A stretch of 63,809 nt of DNA, taken from contig CALMPG010000077.1 of NCBI GenBank assembly GCA_937871915.1, forward strand, positions 1 through 63,809, in the 5' to 3' direction. The position numbers and the translations under genes are program-made. This DNA comes from an uncultured Phycisphaerales bacterium (lineage in GTDB: Bacteria > Planctomycetota > Phycisphaerae > Phycisphaerales > UBA1924). The notes beneath the pieces were generated by a model that was not told the origin of the DNA, did no database searches, and saw nothing but the letters and a program-made list of their open reading frames with translations. How positions within the stretch are numbered: the first letter of the stretch is position 1; each line of letters opens with the position of its first letter. Below, one piece after another: positions 1-6,589 of the stretch.

Positions 1-127
1 GTTTGGGTTGGGGAGGGGGGGGGGGGGGGCGGGGGGGGGGGTGGGGGGGGGGTGGGGGGGGGGGGGGTGGGGGGTGGGGGGGGGGGGGGGGGGGGGGGGG
101 GAGGGGGGAGGGGGGGGGGGGGAGGGG
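1..127. other. Low-complexity G-rich contig edge
   Basis: Almost every base is G, with a few T, A and C. Translation gives only glycine-rich strings, and homology to the adjacent ABC transporter begins abruptly at about base 128-131. The opposite end of the window also dissolves into G. This looks like a sequencing or assembly artefact at a contig end rather than biological sequence. Confidence 0.85.
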
Positions 128-334
128 CCGCCGACTTCGTTTGTCATCGCCCATCGGCTCAGCACGATCCGCAATGCCGATCTGATCGTGGTGATCGATC
201 ATGGGCGGATCATCGAGCGCGGGACGCACGCGGAGTTGATCGCGCAGCATGGGCGGTATTGGCGGATGCTGGAGCGGCAGATGACGCGCCCGGAGGATCA
301 GGTGGCGGCGGTGAAGGAAGGCATGGGGAGTTGA
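128..334 (+). CDS. ABC transporter ATP-binding subunit, C-terminal fragment
   Basis: Only the last ~68 residues are present because the 5' part is lost in the G-rich edge. The fragment carries the H-loop/switch region ([15 protein letters not shown]) followed by the usual tail ([18 protein letters not shown]), which is typical of exporter-type ABC ATPases of the MsbA/multidrug class with a fused membrane domain. Walker A, signature and Walker B motifs are not in the window, so the substrate cannot be judged. A hairpin followed by a T-rich stretch lies just after the stop, and the next gene (recG) converges on it. Confidence 0.85.
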   Translation, partial: PPTSFVIAHRLSTIRNADLIVVIDHGRIIERGTHAELIAQHGRYWRMLERQMTRPEDQVAAVKEGMGS

Positions 335-344
335 GGTGGGCGCA

Positions 345-371
345 CCTCTCGCTTACGCGAGAGGCTCTTTT
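345..371 (+). terminator. Rho-independent terminator after the ABC transporter gene
   Basis: CCTCTCGC and GCGAGAGG form an 8-bp stem with a TTAC loop, followed by CTCTTTT. It lies 11 bases after the stop codon and ends just before the convergent recG stop. Confidence 0.7.
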
Positions 372-373
372 GA

Positions 374-2818
374 TCAACCCACGTCGCCCAGGCCGAGCCA
401 CTGGCCGTGGAGTTTGAGCATCCGCTTGCGGACGAGGTCTTCGCCGGGGGCGCGCAGTTCGGGGGACTTGGCGATCCAGGCCATGGCGTCGCGTCGGGCC
501 ATGGCGAGCAGGTCGCGGTCGCGGGTGAAGTCGGCGACGCGGAAGGGGGGCGCGCCGGCCTGGCGGAGGCCGAAGACCTCGCCGGGGCCGCGCAGTTCGA
601 GGTCTTTTTCGGCGAGGGCGAATCCGTCGGTGGTGGCGGCCATGGCCTCGAGTCGCGCGGCGGCCTCGGGGGTGGTGGGCTCGCCGAGGAGGACGCAGAG
701 GGGCGTGTGGGACTTGTTGACGCCACGGCCGATGCGGCCGCGGAGCTGGTGGAGTTGGGCGAGGCCGAAGCGGTCGGCGTGCTCGATGACCATGGCGTTG
801 GCGTTGGGGACGTCTACGCCGACCTCGATGACGGTGGTGGCGATGAGGGCGTCGATCTGGCCCGATCGGAAGCGGGACATGATGGCCTCGCGGGTGTCGC
901 GCTTGAGGCGGCCGTGCATGGCGGCGAGTCGCTTGCCGGCGAACTCGTGGGCTTCGAGGCGGGCCATGACGGTGCGGAGGGTGTTGAGGTCTTCGGTGGC
1001 GCGGTCGCCCGGGTACCCCGCGACTCCGTCGCGGGTTTCGGGGTCGTGGATGTCACCAGACCCGCCACGGAGTGTCGGGGTACCCGGAGAAGGCCCGCCA
1101 CGGAGTGTCGGGGTACCCGGAGAAGGCCCGCCACGGAGTGTCGGGGTACCCGGGCCGCCGTCGATGAGCGGGACGACGACATACGCCTGTTCGCCCGCGT
1201 CGAGTCGGGTGCGGATGTATTGGTAGACCTCGCCGGAGCGATCCGGAGAGACCACGCGGGTGGCGATGGGCGTGCGGCCGGGGGGGAGTTCGTCGATGGT
1301 GGAGATATCGAGATCGCCGAGGAGCGTGAGGGCGAGGGTGCGCGGGATGGGGGTGGCGGTCATGACGATGACGTGGGGGGCGAGGGGAAGATCCAGCGGG
1401 GGAGCAGGGGAGCGAGGGAGCATGGGAGCGGAAGGCAAAGGGTCGGCGCCCTGTCCTTGCTCCCCTGCTCCCCTGCTCCCATGCTCCCCTGCTGACGGCG
1501 TTCCCTTGGACCGCAGCGCCGCCCGCTGGTGCACGCCGAAGCGATGCTGCTCGTCGATGATGGCCACCGCGAGGGACTCGAATCGGACGCCCTCGGTGAG
1601 CAGGGCGTGGGTGCCGATGAGGATGTCGATGTCGCCGGAGGCGAGGCGGGTGCGGATGCCGGCTTTCTCGGTGTCGGTGAGGGCGCCGATGAGGAGTTCG
1701 ACCTTGACGGCCGCGCCTTCGAGCATTTTCGAGATCGAGGCGAAGTGCTGCTCGGCGAGGAGTTCGGTGGGGGCCATGAGCGCGGCCTGCTGCTTGTTGG
1801 CGACGGCCATGAGCATGGCGTAGAGGGCGACGACGGTCTTGCCGCTGCCGACGTCGCCCTGGATGAGGCGGTTGCCCGCCTCGTCGCTCGCGAGGTCGGC
1901 GATGATCTCCTTGATGACGCGTTCCTGCGCGCCGGTGAGCGTGAAGGGGAAACGCTCGCGGATGCGGCGGTCGATGGCCTCGGACCATTGCAGGCGCGGG
2001 GCCCGGACGGTGCGGCGGAGCTGGGCCCGGCGGAGGAAGACGCCGAGTTGGAGCATGAGCAGTTCGTCGTAGGCGAGGCGGCGGGTGGCCTCGCGGGCGT
2101 CGGCGAGGGACTCGGGCTGGTGGGCCATGCGGTAGGCCGCGGCGAGCTCGGGGAGGGAGCGCTTGGTGCGGAACTCGGGCGAGAGATGGTCGGGAATCTG
2201 CTGGAGCGCGGCGTCGAGCACGACGCCGACGGCCTTCTCGATTTGCGAGGAGTTGATGGCCTCGCTGGCCGGATACACGGGGCGGATGCGGGCCTCGCGG
2301 GCTTCGGGCTCTTGGCTTTGGGTACCCCGACGCTCCGCGGCGGGGACTTCCGGCGCGGCACCCTCGCCCGACCCGGGCGCCGGCTCCCCATCGGCGGAGA
2401 GAATCTCCATCCGGGGGTTGGCCATCTGCAGGCCCGGACCGTGCTTCCTGGCCGTGCCCTGCACGCGCAGGCGGAGGCCGGGGAAGATCTGGTTCTTCAG
2501 GAAGGTCATGTTGAACCAGACGAGGTCGAGGCGGCCGGTGTCGTCCACGAGGACGACCTCGAAACGGGGGCGTTTGCCGCCGCGCACGATGCGCGTGGCG
2601 GTGACCTCGCCGCGTGCGGAGGCGATGGTTCCGGGGACGATCTGGGCGATGGTGGCCTCGGCCTCCTGGCGCTCGTAGCGCATGGGGAGGTGGCGGATGA
2701 GGTCGGCGACGGTGTGGACGCCGAGGCGGGCGAGGGCCTCGGCGCGGTCGGAGCGGATGCCGCGGATGGCGGGGAGGGGGGTGGTCAGGGGGATGGCTTT
2801 GGGCGAGGGCCCTGGCAT
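374..2818 (-). CDS. recG: ATP-dependent DNA helicase RecG
   Basis: RecG remodels stalled replication forks and branched DNA by converting forks to Holliday junctions. The 814-residue product has the N-terminal wedge/OB region, Walker A (GDVGSGKT, near residue 323), the DEQH box (near 428), the TATPIPRT motif and the C-terminal RecG block (GRIGRG). The ATG at 2818 is chosen because the reading frame further upstream is only a shadow of the neighbouring DUF971 gene. The protein is about 120 residues longer than usual RecG. The excess maps to low-complexity insertions encoded by repeats: around residues 159-166, 442-473 (just after DEQH) and 557-586 (three GTPTLRGGPSP-like units). The helicase motifs remain in frame, so it is probably functional. 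It converges on the ABC transporter gene. Confidence 0.95.
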   Translation of the reverse strand: MPGPSPKAIPLTTPLPAIRGIRSDRAEALARLGVHTVADLIRHLPMRYERQEAEATIAQIVPGTIASARGEVTATRIVRGGKRPRFEVVLVDDTGRLDLVWFNMTFLKNQIFPGLRLRVQGTARKHGPGLQMANPRMEILSADGEPAPGSGEGAAPEVPAAERRGTQSQEPEAREARIRPVYPASEAINSSQIEKAVGVVLDAALQQIPDHLSPEFRTKRSLPELAAAYRMAHQPESLADAREATRRLAYDELLMLQLGVFLRRAQLRRTVRAPRLQWSEAIDRRIRERFPFTLTGAQERVIKEIIADLASDEAGNRLIQGDVGSGKTVVALYAMLMAVANKQQAALMAPTELLAEQHFASISKMLEGAAVKVELLIGALTDTEKAGIRTRLASGDIDILIGTHALLTEGVRFESLAVAIIDEQHRFGVHQRAALRSKGTPSAGEHGSRGAGEQGQGADPLPSAPMLPRSPAPPLDLPLAPHVIVMTATPIPRTLALTLLGDLDISTIDELPPGRTPIATRVVSPDRSGEVYQYIRTRLDAGEQAYVVVPLIDGGPGTPTLRGGPSPGTPTLRGGPSPGTPTLRGGSGDIHDPETRDGVAGYPGDRATEDLNTLRTVMARLEAHEFAGKRLAAMHGRLKRDTREAIMSRFRSGQIDALIATTVIEVGVDVPNANAMVIEHADRFGLAQLHQLRGRIGRGVNKSHTPLCVLLGEPTTPEAAARLEAMAATTDGFALAEKDLELRGPGEVFGLRQAGAPPFRVADFTRDRDLLAMARRDAMAWIAKSPELRAPGEDLVRKRMLKLHGQWLGLGDVG
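1062..1150. repeat. Three tandem copies of a 23-bp GGTACC repeat inside recG
   Basis: The unit CCGCCACGGAGTGTCGGGGT+ACC occurs at 1062-1084, 1095-1117 and 1128-1150 with an exact 33-bp period. A degenerate copy in opposite orientation lies at about 1011-1034. Because 33 is a multiple of three, recG stays open and gains three 11-residue units. The same 23-mer is found singly after tig (41427-41449) and clpX (58659-58681). Confidence 0.9.
1400..1493. repeat. Long inverted repeat (GGGAGCA type) inside recG
   Basis: The left arm is a run of GGGAGCAGGGGAGCGAGGGAG type and the right arm is its near-complement (GCTCCCCTGCTCCC repeated). They flank about 30 bases. The insertion encodes a Gly/Ala/Ser/Pro-rich segment at RecG residues ~442-473, between the DEQH box and the TATPIPRT motif. 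Confidence 0.85.
2321..2344. repeat. Diverged single copy of the GGTACC repeat in recG
   Basis: GGTACCCCGACGCTCCGCGG plus CGGG differs at two positions from the consensus of the repeat seen at 1062-1150, 41427 and 58659. It lies in frame in recG, at residues ~159-166, in a poorly conserved Pro/Glu/Arg-rich linker. Confidence 0.7.
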
Positions 2819-2843
2819 GTCCGCAGAATAGCGGAGCGGAGCG

Positions 2844-2914
2844 ACGAGCCCCGAACGCAGTGAGGGGGTTGGAGGTCTCACGAGTGCGGACCCCTCACTG
2901 CGTTCGGGGCTCGT
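2844..2914. repeat. 24-bp inverted repeat at the recG/DUF971 junction
   Basis: The arms 2844-2867 (starting ACGAGCCCCGAACGCAGTGA) and 2891-2914 are perfect complements around a 23-base loop. The right arm supplies the last codons and the stop of the DUF971 gene, so that protein ends D-E-P-R-T-Q. It may act as an mRNA-stabilising hairpin or terminator, and it looks like a member of a dispersed repeat family. Confidence 0.85.
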
Positions 2915-3248
2915 CTTCGGAGGGCCGCGTTTGTGTTGGATCGATCTCGCGCAGGTACCCCCACGAGTAGATTCCCGTGTCGTGGCCGTCGCTGAAGCGG
3001 ATGCGGATCGCGTAGTTGCCGACCATCTCTGCGCCGAGGGCGGTGAGGGGGCCCTGGGCGGCCTTGGCGGCGGAGGCGGGGAGGACGGTGAGGGGGTTCT
3101 TGGCTTGGGATTCGCGCAGTTGCCGCATCTCGGCGGAGGGGGACATGCGGCGGAGATAGGCGATGGAGTAGTAGGACGTCGTGCCGTCGGACCATTCGAC
3201 GGTGAGGCCGCGGTCGAGTTTGAGGTCGAGTTTGGCGGGGGAGTCCAT
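2895..3248 (-). CDS. DUF971 (GBBH-like N-terminal) domain protein
   Basis: A 117-residue protein matching the small domain also found at the N-terminus of gamma-butyrobetaine hydroxylase. Visible signs are L-x-V-x-W-S-D-G-T near residue 15, A-Y-L-R-R-x-S-P, and a second half with NYAIRIRFSDGHDTGIYSW. Stand-alone DUF971 proteins are small soluble proteins sometimes linked to iron-sulfur cluster or apbC-type context, but no function is assigned here. The ATG at 3248 gives the expected start just before the conserved core. The C-terminus is encoded by an inverted repeat. It is divergent from pyrF, with 45 bp between the start codons. Confidence 0.85.
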   Translation of the reverse strand: MDSPAKLDLKLDRGLTVEWSDGTTSYYSIAYLRRMSPSAEMRQLRESQAKNPLTVLPASAAKAAQGPLTALGAEMVGNYAIRIRFSDGHDTGIYSWGYLREIDPTQTRPSEDEPRTQ

Positions 3249-3293
3249 GAGGGAGTGCTCAATGCCGAGCGTCGAGTACTGGCGTGCTACGGT

Positions 3294-4223
3294 ATGGCGA
3301 TGAGCACTTCTGCCCAGTCTGGTTCGTCGCCGACGCCGTTTTCTGACCGTCTGGCCGCCGCGATGGAGGCCAAGGGGACCGTCGCGTGCGTGGGGATTGA
3401 TCCGGTGGTCGAGAAGTTCCCGGCGGACTTCAAGCCGGCGAACCCGGCGGATCATGGGGCTTCGGGAAACTCGCTCCGACGGTTCTGCGATGGGGTGATT
3501 GATGCGGTGGCGCCGCTGGTGCCGATCGTCAAGTTCCAGTCGGCGTGCTTTGAGCGGTATGGGGAGCATGGGCTCTCGGCCCTGCGGCACTCGATCATCC
3601 ATGCCCATCAGGCTGGGCTGCTGGTGCTGCTGGATGCCAAGCGGGGAGACATCGGGATTTCGGCCGAGCACTACGCCGCGGCTGCGTTTGATGGGTCGGC
3701 CGCGGCGGATGCCCTCACGTGCAGCGGGTACCTTGGGCCGGACACCATCGAGCCGCTGATCCGGCCCGGGCGCGGCCTGTTCGTGCTGGTGCGGACATCA
3801 AACCCCGGGTCGGATGCGTTCCAGTCGCTTCCGCTGGCGGATGGGCGGACGGTGGCGGGGGCGATGGCGGACATGGTGGCGGGGCTTGGGGCGAGGCATC
3901 GCGGGCGGTGCGGGCTCTCCGACATCGGGGCGGTGGTGGGGGCGACCAAGAGCGCGGAGGCCGCGTCGCTGCGGGCGCGGATGCCGGATGCGATGTTTCT
4001 CATCCCGGGATACGGGGCGCAGGGGGGAACGCTGGAGGACATCCGGCCGGGGCTGCGGGCTTCGCGGAAGGCTGGTTCGCCCGCGAGTCTGGGCGTGCTG
4101 GTGACGGCGAGCCGGTCGGTGATCTATCCGGAGTTGCCCAAGGGTGCGGCGAGTGCGAACTGGCGGATGGCGGTGACGGCGGCGGCGAAAAGGCTAGTGG
4201 GGGAGTTGAGGAAACTGGGATAG
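3294..4223 (+). CDS. pyrF: Orotidine 5'-phosphate decarboxylase
   Basis: PyrF converts OMP to UMP, the last step of de novo pyrimidine synthesis. The 309-residue length and the sequence fit the longer PyrF2 subfamily. Visible features are CVGIDPVVEKFP near the N-terminus (substrate-binding start of the barrel), the FQSACFERYG helix, the catalytic LLDAKRGDIG motif, and FLIPGYGAQGG near the C-terminus (phosphate-binding loop). Two in-frame ATGs (3294, 3300) are possible. A TACGGT hexamer at 3288-3293 would place the transcription start almost on the second, suggesting a leaderless mRNA. A terminator follows at 4259. Confidence 0.93.
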   Translation: MAMSTSAQSGSSPTPFSDRLAAAMEAKGTVACVGIDPVVEKFPADFKPANPADHGASGNSLRRFCDGVIDAVAPLVPIVKFQSACFERYGEHGLSALRHSIIHAHQAGLLVLLDAKRGDIGISAEHYAAAAFDGSAAADALTCSGYLGPDTIEPLIRPGRGLFVLVRTSNPGSDAFQSLPLADGRTVAGAMADMVAGLGARHRGRCGLSDIGAVVGATKSAEAASLRARMPDAMFLIPGYGAQGGTLEDIRPGLRASRKAGSPASLGVLVTASRSVIYPELPKGAASANWRMAVTAAAKRLVGELRKLG

Positions 4224-4224
4224 T

Positions 4225-4251
4225 CAGTGCCGAGTGCCGAGTGCCGAGTGC
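4225..4251. repeat. Tandem AGTGCCG short repeat after pyrF
   Basis: Three and a half copies of the heptamer AGTGCCG follow the pyrF stop codon, immediately before the terminator. No function is evident. Confidence 0.7.
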
Positions 4252-4258
4252 AAGAATG

Positions 4259-4292
4259 AAAACCCCACCGGAGTTACCCGATGGGGTTTCGT
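4259..4292 (+). terminator. Hairpin terminator of pyrF
   Basis: AAACCCCA (4260-4267) pairs with TGGGGTTT (4282-4289) and is followed by CGTTGTT. The T-tract is weak but the position, 36 bases after the stop, fits. Confidence 0.6.
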
Positions 4293-4295
4293 TGT

Positions 4296-4803
4296 TCACG
4301 GCGGCCGCCTCACTCTCCCGCACAAGCGGGGCGCAATTTCCTGGCGCGTTCACACATTCACGGCCGTCGTGGTTTGTCTGGAGCGGCGATGCTGTGCTCG
4401 CCGGCGGGATGTTTGCTCAAGTGCGATGGGCCTCCGAGATACGCCGCTCTCGCCGAGCGGGCTTCTGTCGCATACACAACCAACGAGACCCGCGGCGAGT
4501 CTCGGGAAAATGACAAAGCGGCATCCGGAACGATGTACCCTCTCGGACGGCTCCCTCACCTCTGGAATGTCGTGGTGTTCCGGGCGGAGTGAGATGCTCG
4601 CCGGACCAATGCGAATATACCCGATGCCCCCGACGCCGCAAGCGGATTGCGGGAACAACTCGCGTGTTTTCTGCGTATTTGGGCCTCCATTGGCCTTTCC
4701 CAGACTGCCTATCTCCGCGAAACGCCCAGAACCGACAGGCGAGGCATCGAGGCAACGGAGGCCACCGGGCATCGAGCGGCGGAGAGGATCAGGCCGAAAA
4801 GCC
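4296..4803. other. 500-bp intergenic region with no recognised gene
   Basis: Reading frames of about 100-150 residues exist on both strands, but none has a convincing start, ribosome binding site or family resemblance. Base composition is less GC-biased than in the flanking genes. It lies between two convergent terminators (pyrF and nuoI), so no transcript is required here. No tRNA, rRNA or common RNA motif was seen. Confidence 0.5.
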
Positions 4804-4837
4804 ACGAAAAAAGCCCCGGACGCGGGGTCCGGGGCTT
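4804..4837 (-). terminator. Rho-independent terminator of the nuoI-like gene
   Basis: On the minus strand, AAGCCCCGGAC / GTCCGGGGCTT forms an 11-bp stem with a CCCGC loop, followed by TTTTTTCGTGG. It lies ~32 bases after the stop of the gene at 4869-5414. Confidence 0.85.
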
Positions 4838-4868
4838 GGGACTTCTGTCTCGATGGCGTGGCGTCTCT

Positions 4869-5414
4869 TCACATCGGCTTCTGCTCGATCGTGATGTCGT
4901 AGATGCTCAGGAGTTTTTCTTTATCGAAGATCATCTCCTGGCGCGTCGTGCCGACGATGTCGTACTCGGTGGTGAGTTCGATCGCGTCCACCGGGCAGGC
5001 CTCCTCGCACATGCCGCAGAAGATGCAGCGGAGCTCGTCGATCTCGAACTTGGCGGGGTATTTCTCGCGGTCGTCCCAGGGGCTTTCGGCGGCGGTGATG
5101 TGGATGCAGTTGGCGGGGCAGAGGGTGGGGCACATCATGCAGGCGACGCACTTGACGCGTCCGCGCTCGTCGCGGTTGAGGCGGTGGAAGCCGCGGAAGT
5201 TGCTCGGCTCGAAGCCGCTGATCTCGGGCGGGAAGTCCTCACGACGGACCTCCGGGTACTGCATGGTGCGGTTGGTGCGGCCGGCGCCGAAGGAGGTGAC
5301 GAAGTGACGCAGGGTGGTGCCGAAGCCCTTGATGACCTCGGGGAGGTAGGTGGCCTCGGCGCGGGTCATCACCGGGGGCTCAATCACGACCAGATCTTCG
5401 GGCTTGATCGACAT
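4869..5414 (-). CDS. nuoI: NADH-quinone oxidoreductase subunit I-like 2x[4Fe-4S] ferredoxin
   Basis: A 181-residue protein with two classical 4Fe-4S motifs, CVACMMCPTLCP near residue 86 and CIFCGMCEEACP near residue 131, in a NuoI/NdhI context (RGFHRLNRDERGRVKCVAC). NuoI carries clusters N6a and N6b and passes electrons towards quinone in complex I. No other nuo genes lie nearby, so the remaining subunits must be elsewhere if it belongs to complex I. ATG 5414 is chosen: TATACT (complement of 5421-5426) ends six bases before it, so the transcript may be leaderless. A strong terminator follows. It is divergent from the gene at 5494. Confidence 0.88.
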   Translation of the reverse strand: MSIKPEDLVVIEPPVMTRAEATYLPEVIKGFGTTLRHFVTSFGAGRTNRTMQYPEVRREDFPPEISGFEPSNFRGFHRLNRDERGRVKCVACMMCPTLCPANCIHITAAESPWDDREKYPAKFEIDELRCIFCGMCEEACPVDAIELTTEYDIVGTTRQEMIFDKEKLLSIYDITIEQKPM

Positions 5415-5420
5415 GGCACG

Positions 5421-5426
5421 AGTATA
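5421..5426 (-). promoter_or_regulatory. -10 box of nuoI (leaderless arrangement)
   Basis: TATACT on the minus strand is separated by six bases from ATG 5414. No good -35 is seen at 17 bases. The expected transcription start coincides with the start codon. Confidence 0.5.
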
Positions 5427-5457
5427 TCGGGCCGTTTTCACGGAGCTGGCCGGTGGT

Positions 5458-5486
5458 TTGCTTGGGCGCGCCTGCCCTCCCATAAT
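5458..5486 (+). promoter_or_regulatory. Sigma-70-type promoter, leaderless arrangement
   Basis: TTGCTT (5458-5463), a 17-bp spacer and CATAAT (5481-5486) are followed by only seven bases before ATG 5494. This is one of the best examples of a pattern repeated through the window. Confidence 0.65.
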
Positions 5487-5493
5487 CGTGTCA

Positions 5494-6252
5494 ATGGCCA
5501 AGCGGCGCACACCCCCGCTCTTTGAGGTCCTCAGCGGCCCCGCGCGGCGGCCGGGGCCCGGCGGCTATGGAGCGCGCGTGCCGATCGAGGTGCGGATTCC
5601 GGGGCGGGGCGGGTCGGCGCGGGGAACGGCGGCGGACGCCGAGGGGTCGATGTGGGGGAACCGGCGGGTGGTCGGGGTGATCGCGACGATCGCGGCGGTG
5701 GTGCTGGTGCTGGTGTTCGGGGTGTGGGTCCTCGCATCGGAGATGGCCAAGCGCGACCAGCAGGCGCGCCAGAGGCAGCAGATCAACGACTACCTCGACA
5801 CGGTGACACCGGCGCCGGCGACGGTGATTCCTACGGTGAGGGTGCCGGGCGTGGCGAATCCGAGCGGCGGCGGGGGGGCTCAGGGGGCGCCGGAGGGATC
5901 GACCGTTCCGGGCGAGGCGGTGCCCGCCGATCCGCGTCTGTCGGGGAATAACTACCTGCATGTGGTGACTTTGGTCTGGAAAGACGCCCAGCGGGCCGTG
6001 GCATATCTGGAGAAAAACGGGGTTCCGGCGGCGGCCGTGCCCGCAAAGGCGGTTGACCCCTTGGAGGCACGAGCCAAGAATCTGCCCCATTTGGTCTTCG
6101 CTCTGGAGGCCATCCCGTCGGAGCAGTATCGAGCAACCGAGCGCAGGCGACAGGAGTTGATCGACCGGGTTCGGCGGATCGGGAAGAAGTGGCAGAGCGA
6201 AGAAAGAGGCCCGAGCGATTTCGGGGAGCCCATGTGGGCGAAGTACAAATAG
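5494..6252 (+). CDS. Single-pass membrane protein of unknown function
   Basis: The 252-residue protein opens with MAKRRTPPLFEVL, a cytoplasmic opening I recognise from planctomycete membrane proteins. One hydrophobic segment lies at residues ~57-77 (VVGVIATIAAVVLVLVFGVWVL). A Pro/Gly-rich linker follows, and then a C-terminal domain of ~90 residues starting NYLHVVTLVWKDAQRAVAYL that resembles a small alpha/beta SPOR-like fold. Such a layout would fit a membrane-tethered peptidoglycan- or ligand-binding role, but this is inference. Its promoter suggests a leaderless mRNA. The small basic protein gene follows 24 bp downstream and is probably cotranscribed. Confidence 0.7.
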   Translation: MAKRRTPPLFEVLSGPARRPGPGGYGARVPIEVRIPGRGGSARGTAADAEGSMWGNRRVVGVIATIAAVVLVLVFGVWVLASEMAKRDQQARQRQQINDYLDTVTPAPATVIPTVRVPGVANPSGGGGAQGAPEGSTVPGEAVPADPRLSGNNYLHVVTLVWKDAQRAVAYLEKNGVPAAAVPAKAVDPLEARAKNLPHLVFALEAIPSEQYRATERRRQELIDRVRRIGKKWQSEERGPSDFGEPMWAKYK

Positions 6253-6276
6253 CCCACGGGCAGGAGTTGAAGCGTC

Positions 6277-6438
6277 ATGAGCATGGATCGATCCCTGAAG
6301 GTCAGAGCGGGCATGGCGGGCGTTCGGAGCGTGCACACGCGTGCGGAGCGCATTGAGAAGATGAAGGTGGACAAGAAGTTCGACGACAAGAAGTCGAGCC
6401 CGATTGGTCTGCCGAAGACTCGCATCATCAAGAAGTAG
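6277..6438 (+). CDS. PVC-type small basic protein (TIGR04137-like)
   Basis: A 53-residue Lys/Arg-rich protein (MSMDRSLKVR...KTRIIKK) that begins with the family's M-S-x-x-R-S-L-K and contains HTRAERIEKMK and SPIGLPKTR. It matches the small basic protein family shared by Planctomycetes, Verrucomicrobia and Chlamydiae, which is suspected to associate with the ribosome but has no proven role. AGGAG at 6261-6265 precedes ATG 6277 by 11 bases. It is so short that automatic callers often miss it. It probably shares a transcript with the membrane protein upstream. Confidence 0.88.
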   Translation: MSMDRSLKVRAGMAGVRSVHTRAERIEKMKVDKKFDDKKSSPIGLPKTRIIKK

Positions 6439-6589
6439 GTGGCTCGAGAGGGAGCGTGGTGGTTCTTGAGACATGCGGAGTTCGGCCCCGCGAGGCGATG
6501 GGGGCTGGGTTTTCCCTCGTGTGCGTGTACACTTGTTCCCGTCGCGCCCGGTTGGTGCGATGTTGGAGGGTGTTGTGCGCGACGGGATC

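Noticed and set aside
1062..1150. CRISPR array
   Set aside because: Only three units, the intervening 10 bases are identical rather than variable spacers, and the array lies in frame in recG with no cas genes nearby.
2819..3262. Upstream in-frame extension of recG by ~148 residues
   Set aside because: It runs antisense-frame through the DUF971 gene and is a Pro/Ser/Arg-rich string with no RecG resemblance; ATG 2818 gives the family start.
4281..4805. Reading frames of 100-150 residues between pyrF and nuoI
   Set aside because: They lack start signals and resemblance, and lie between two convergent terminators.
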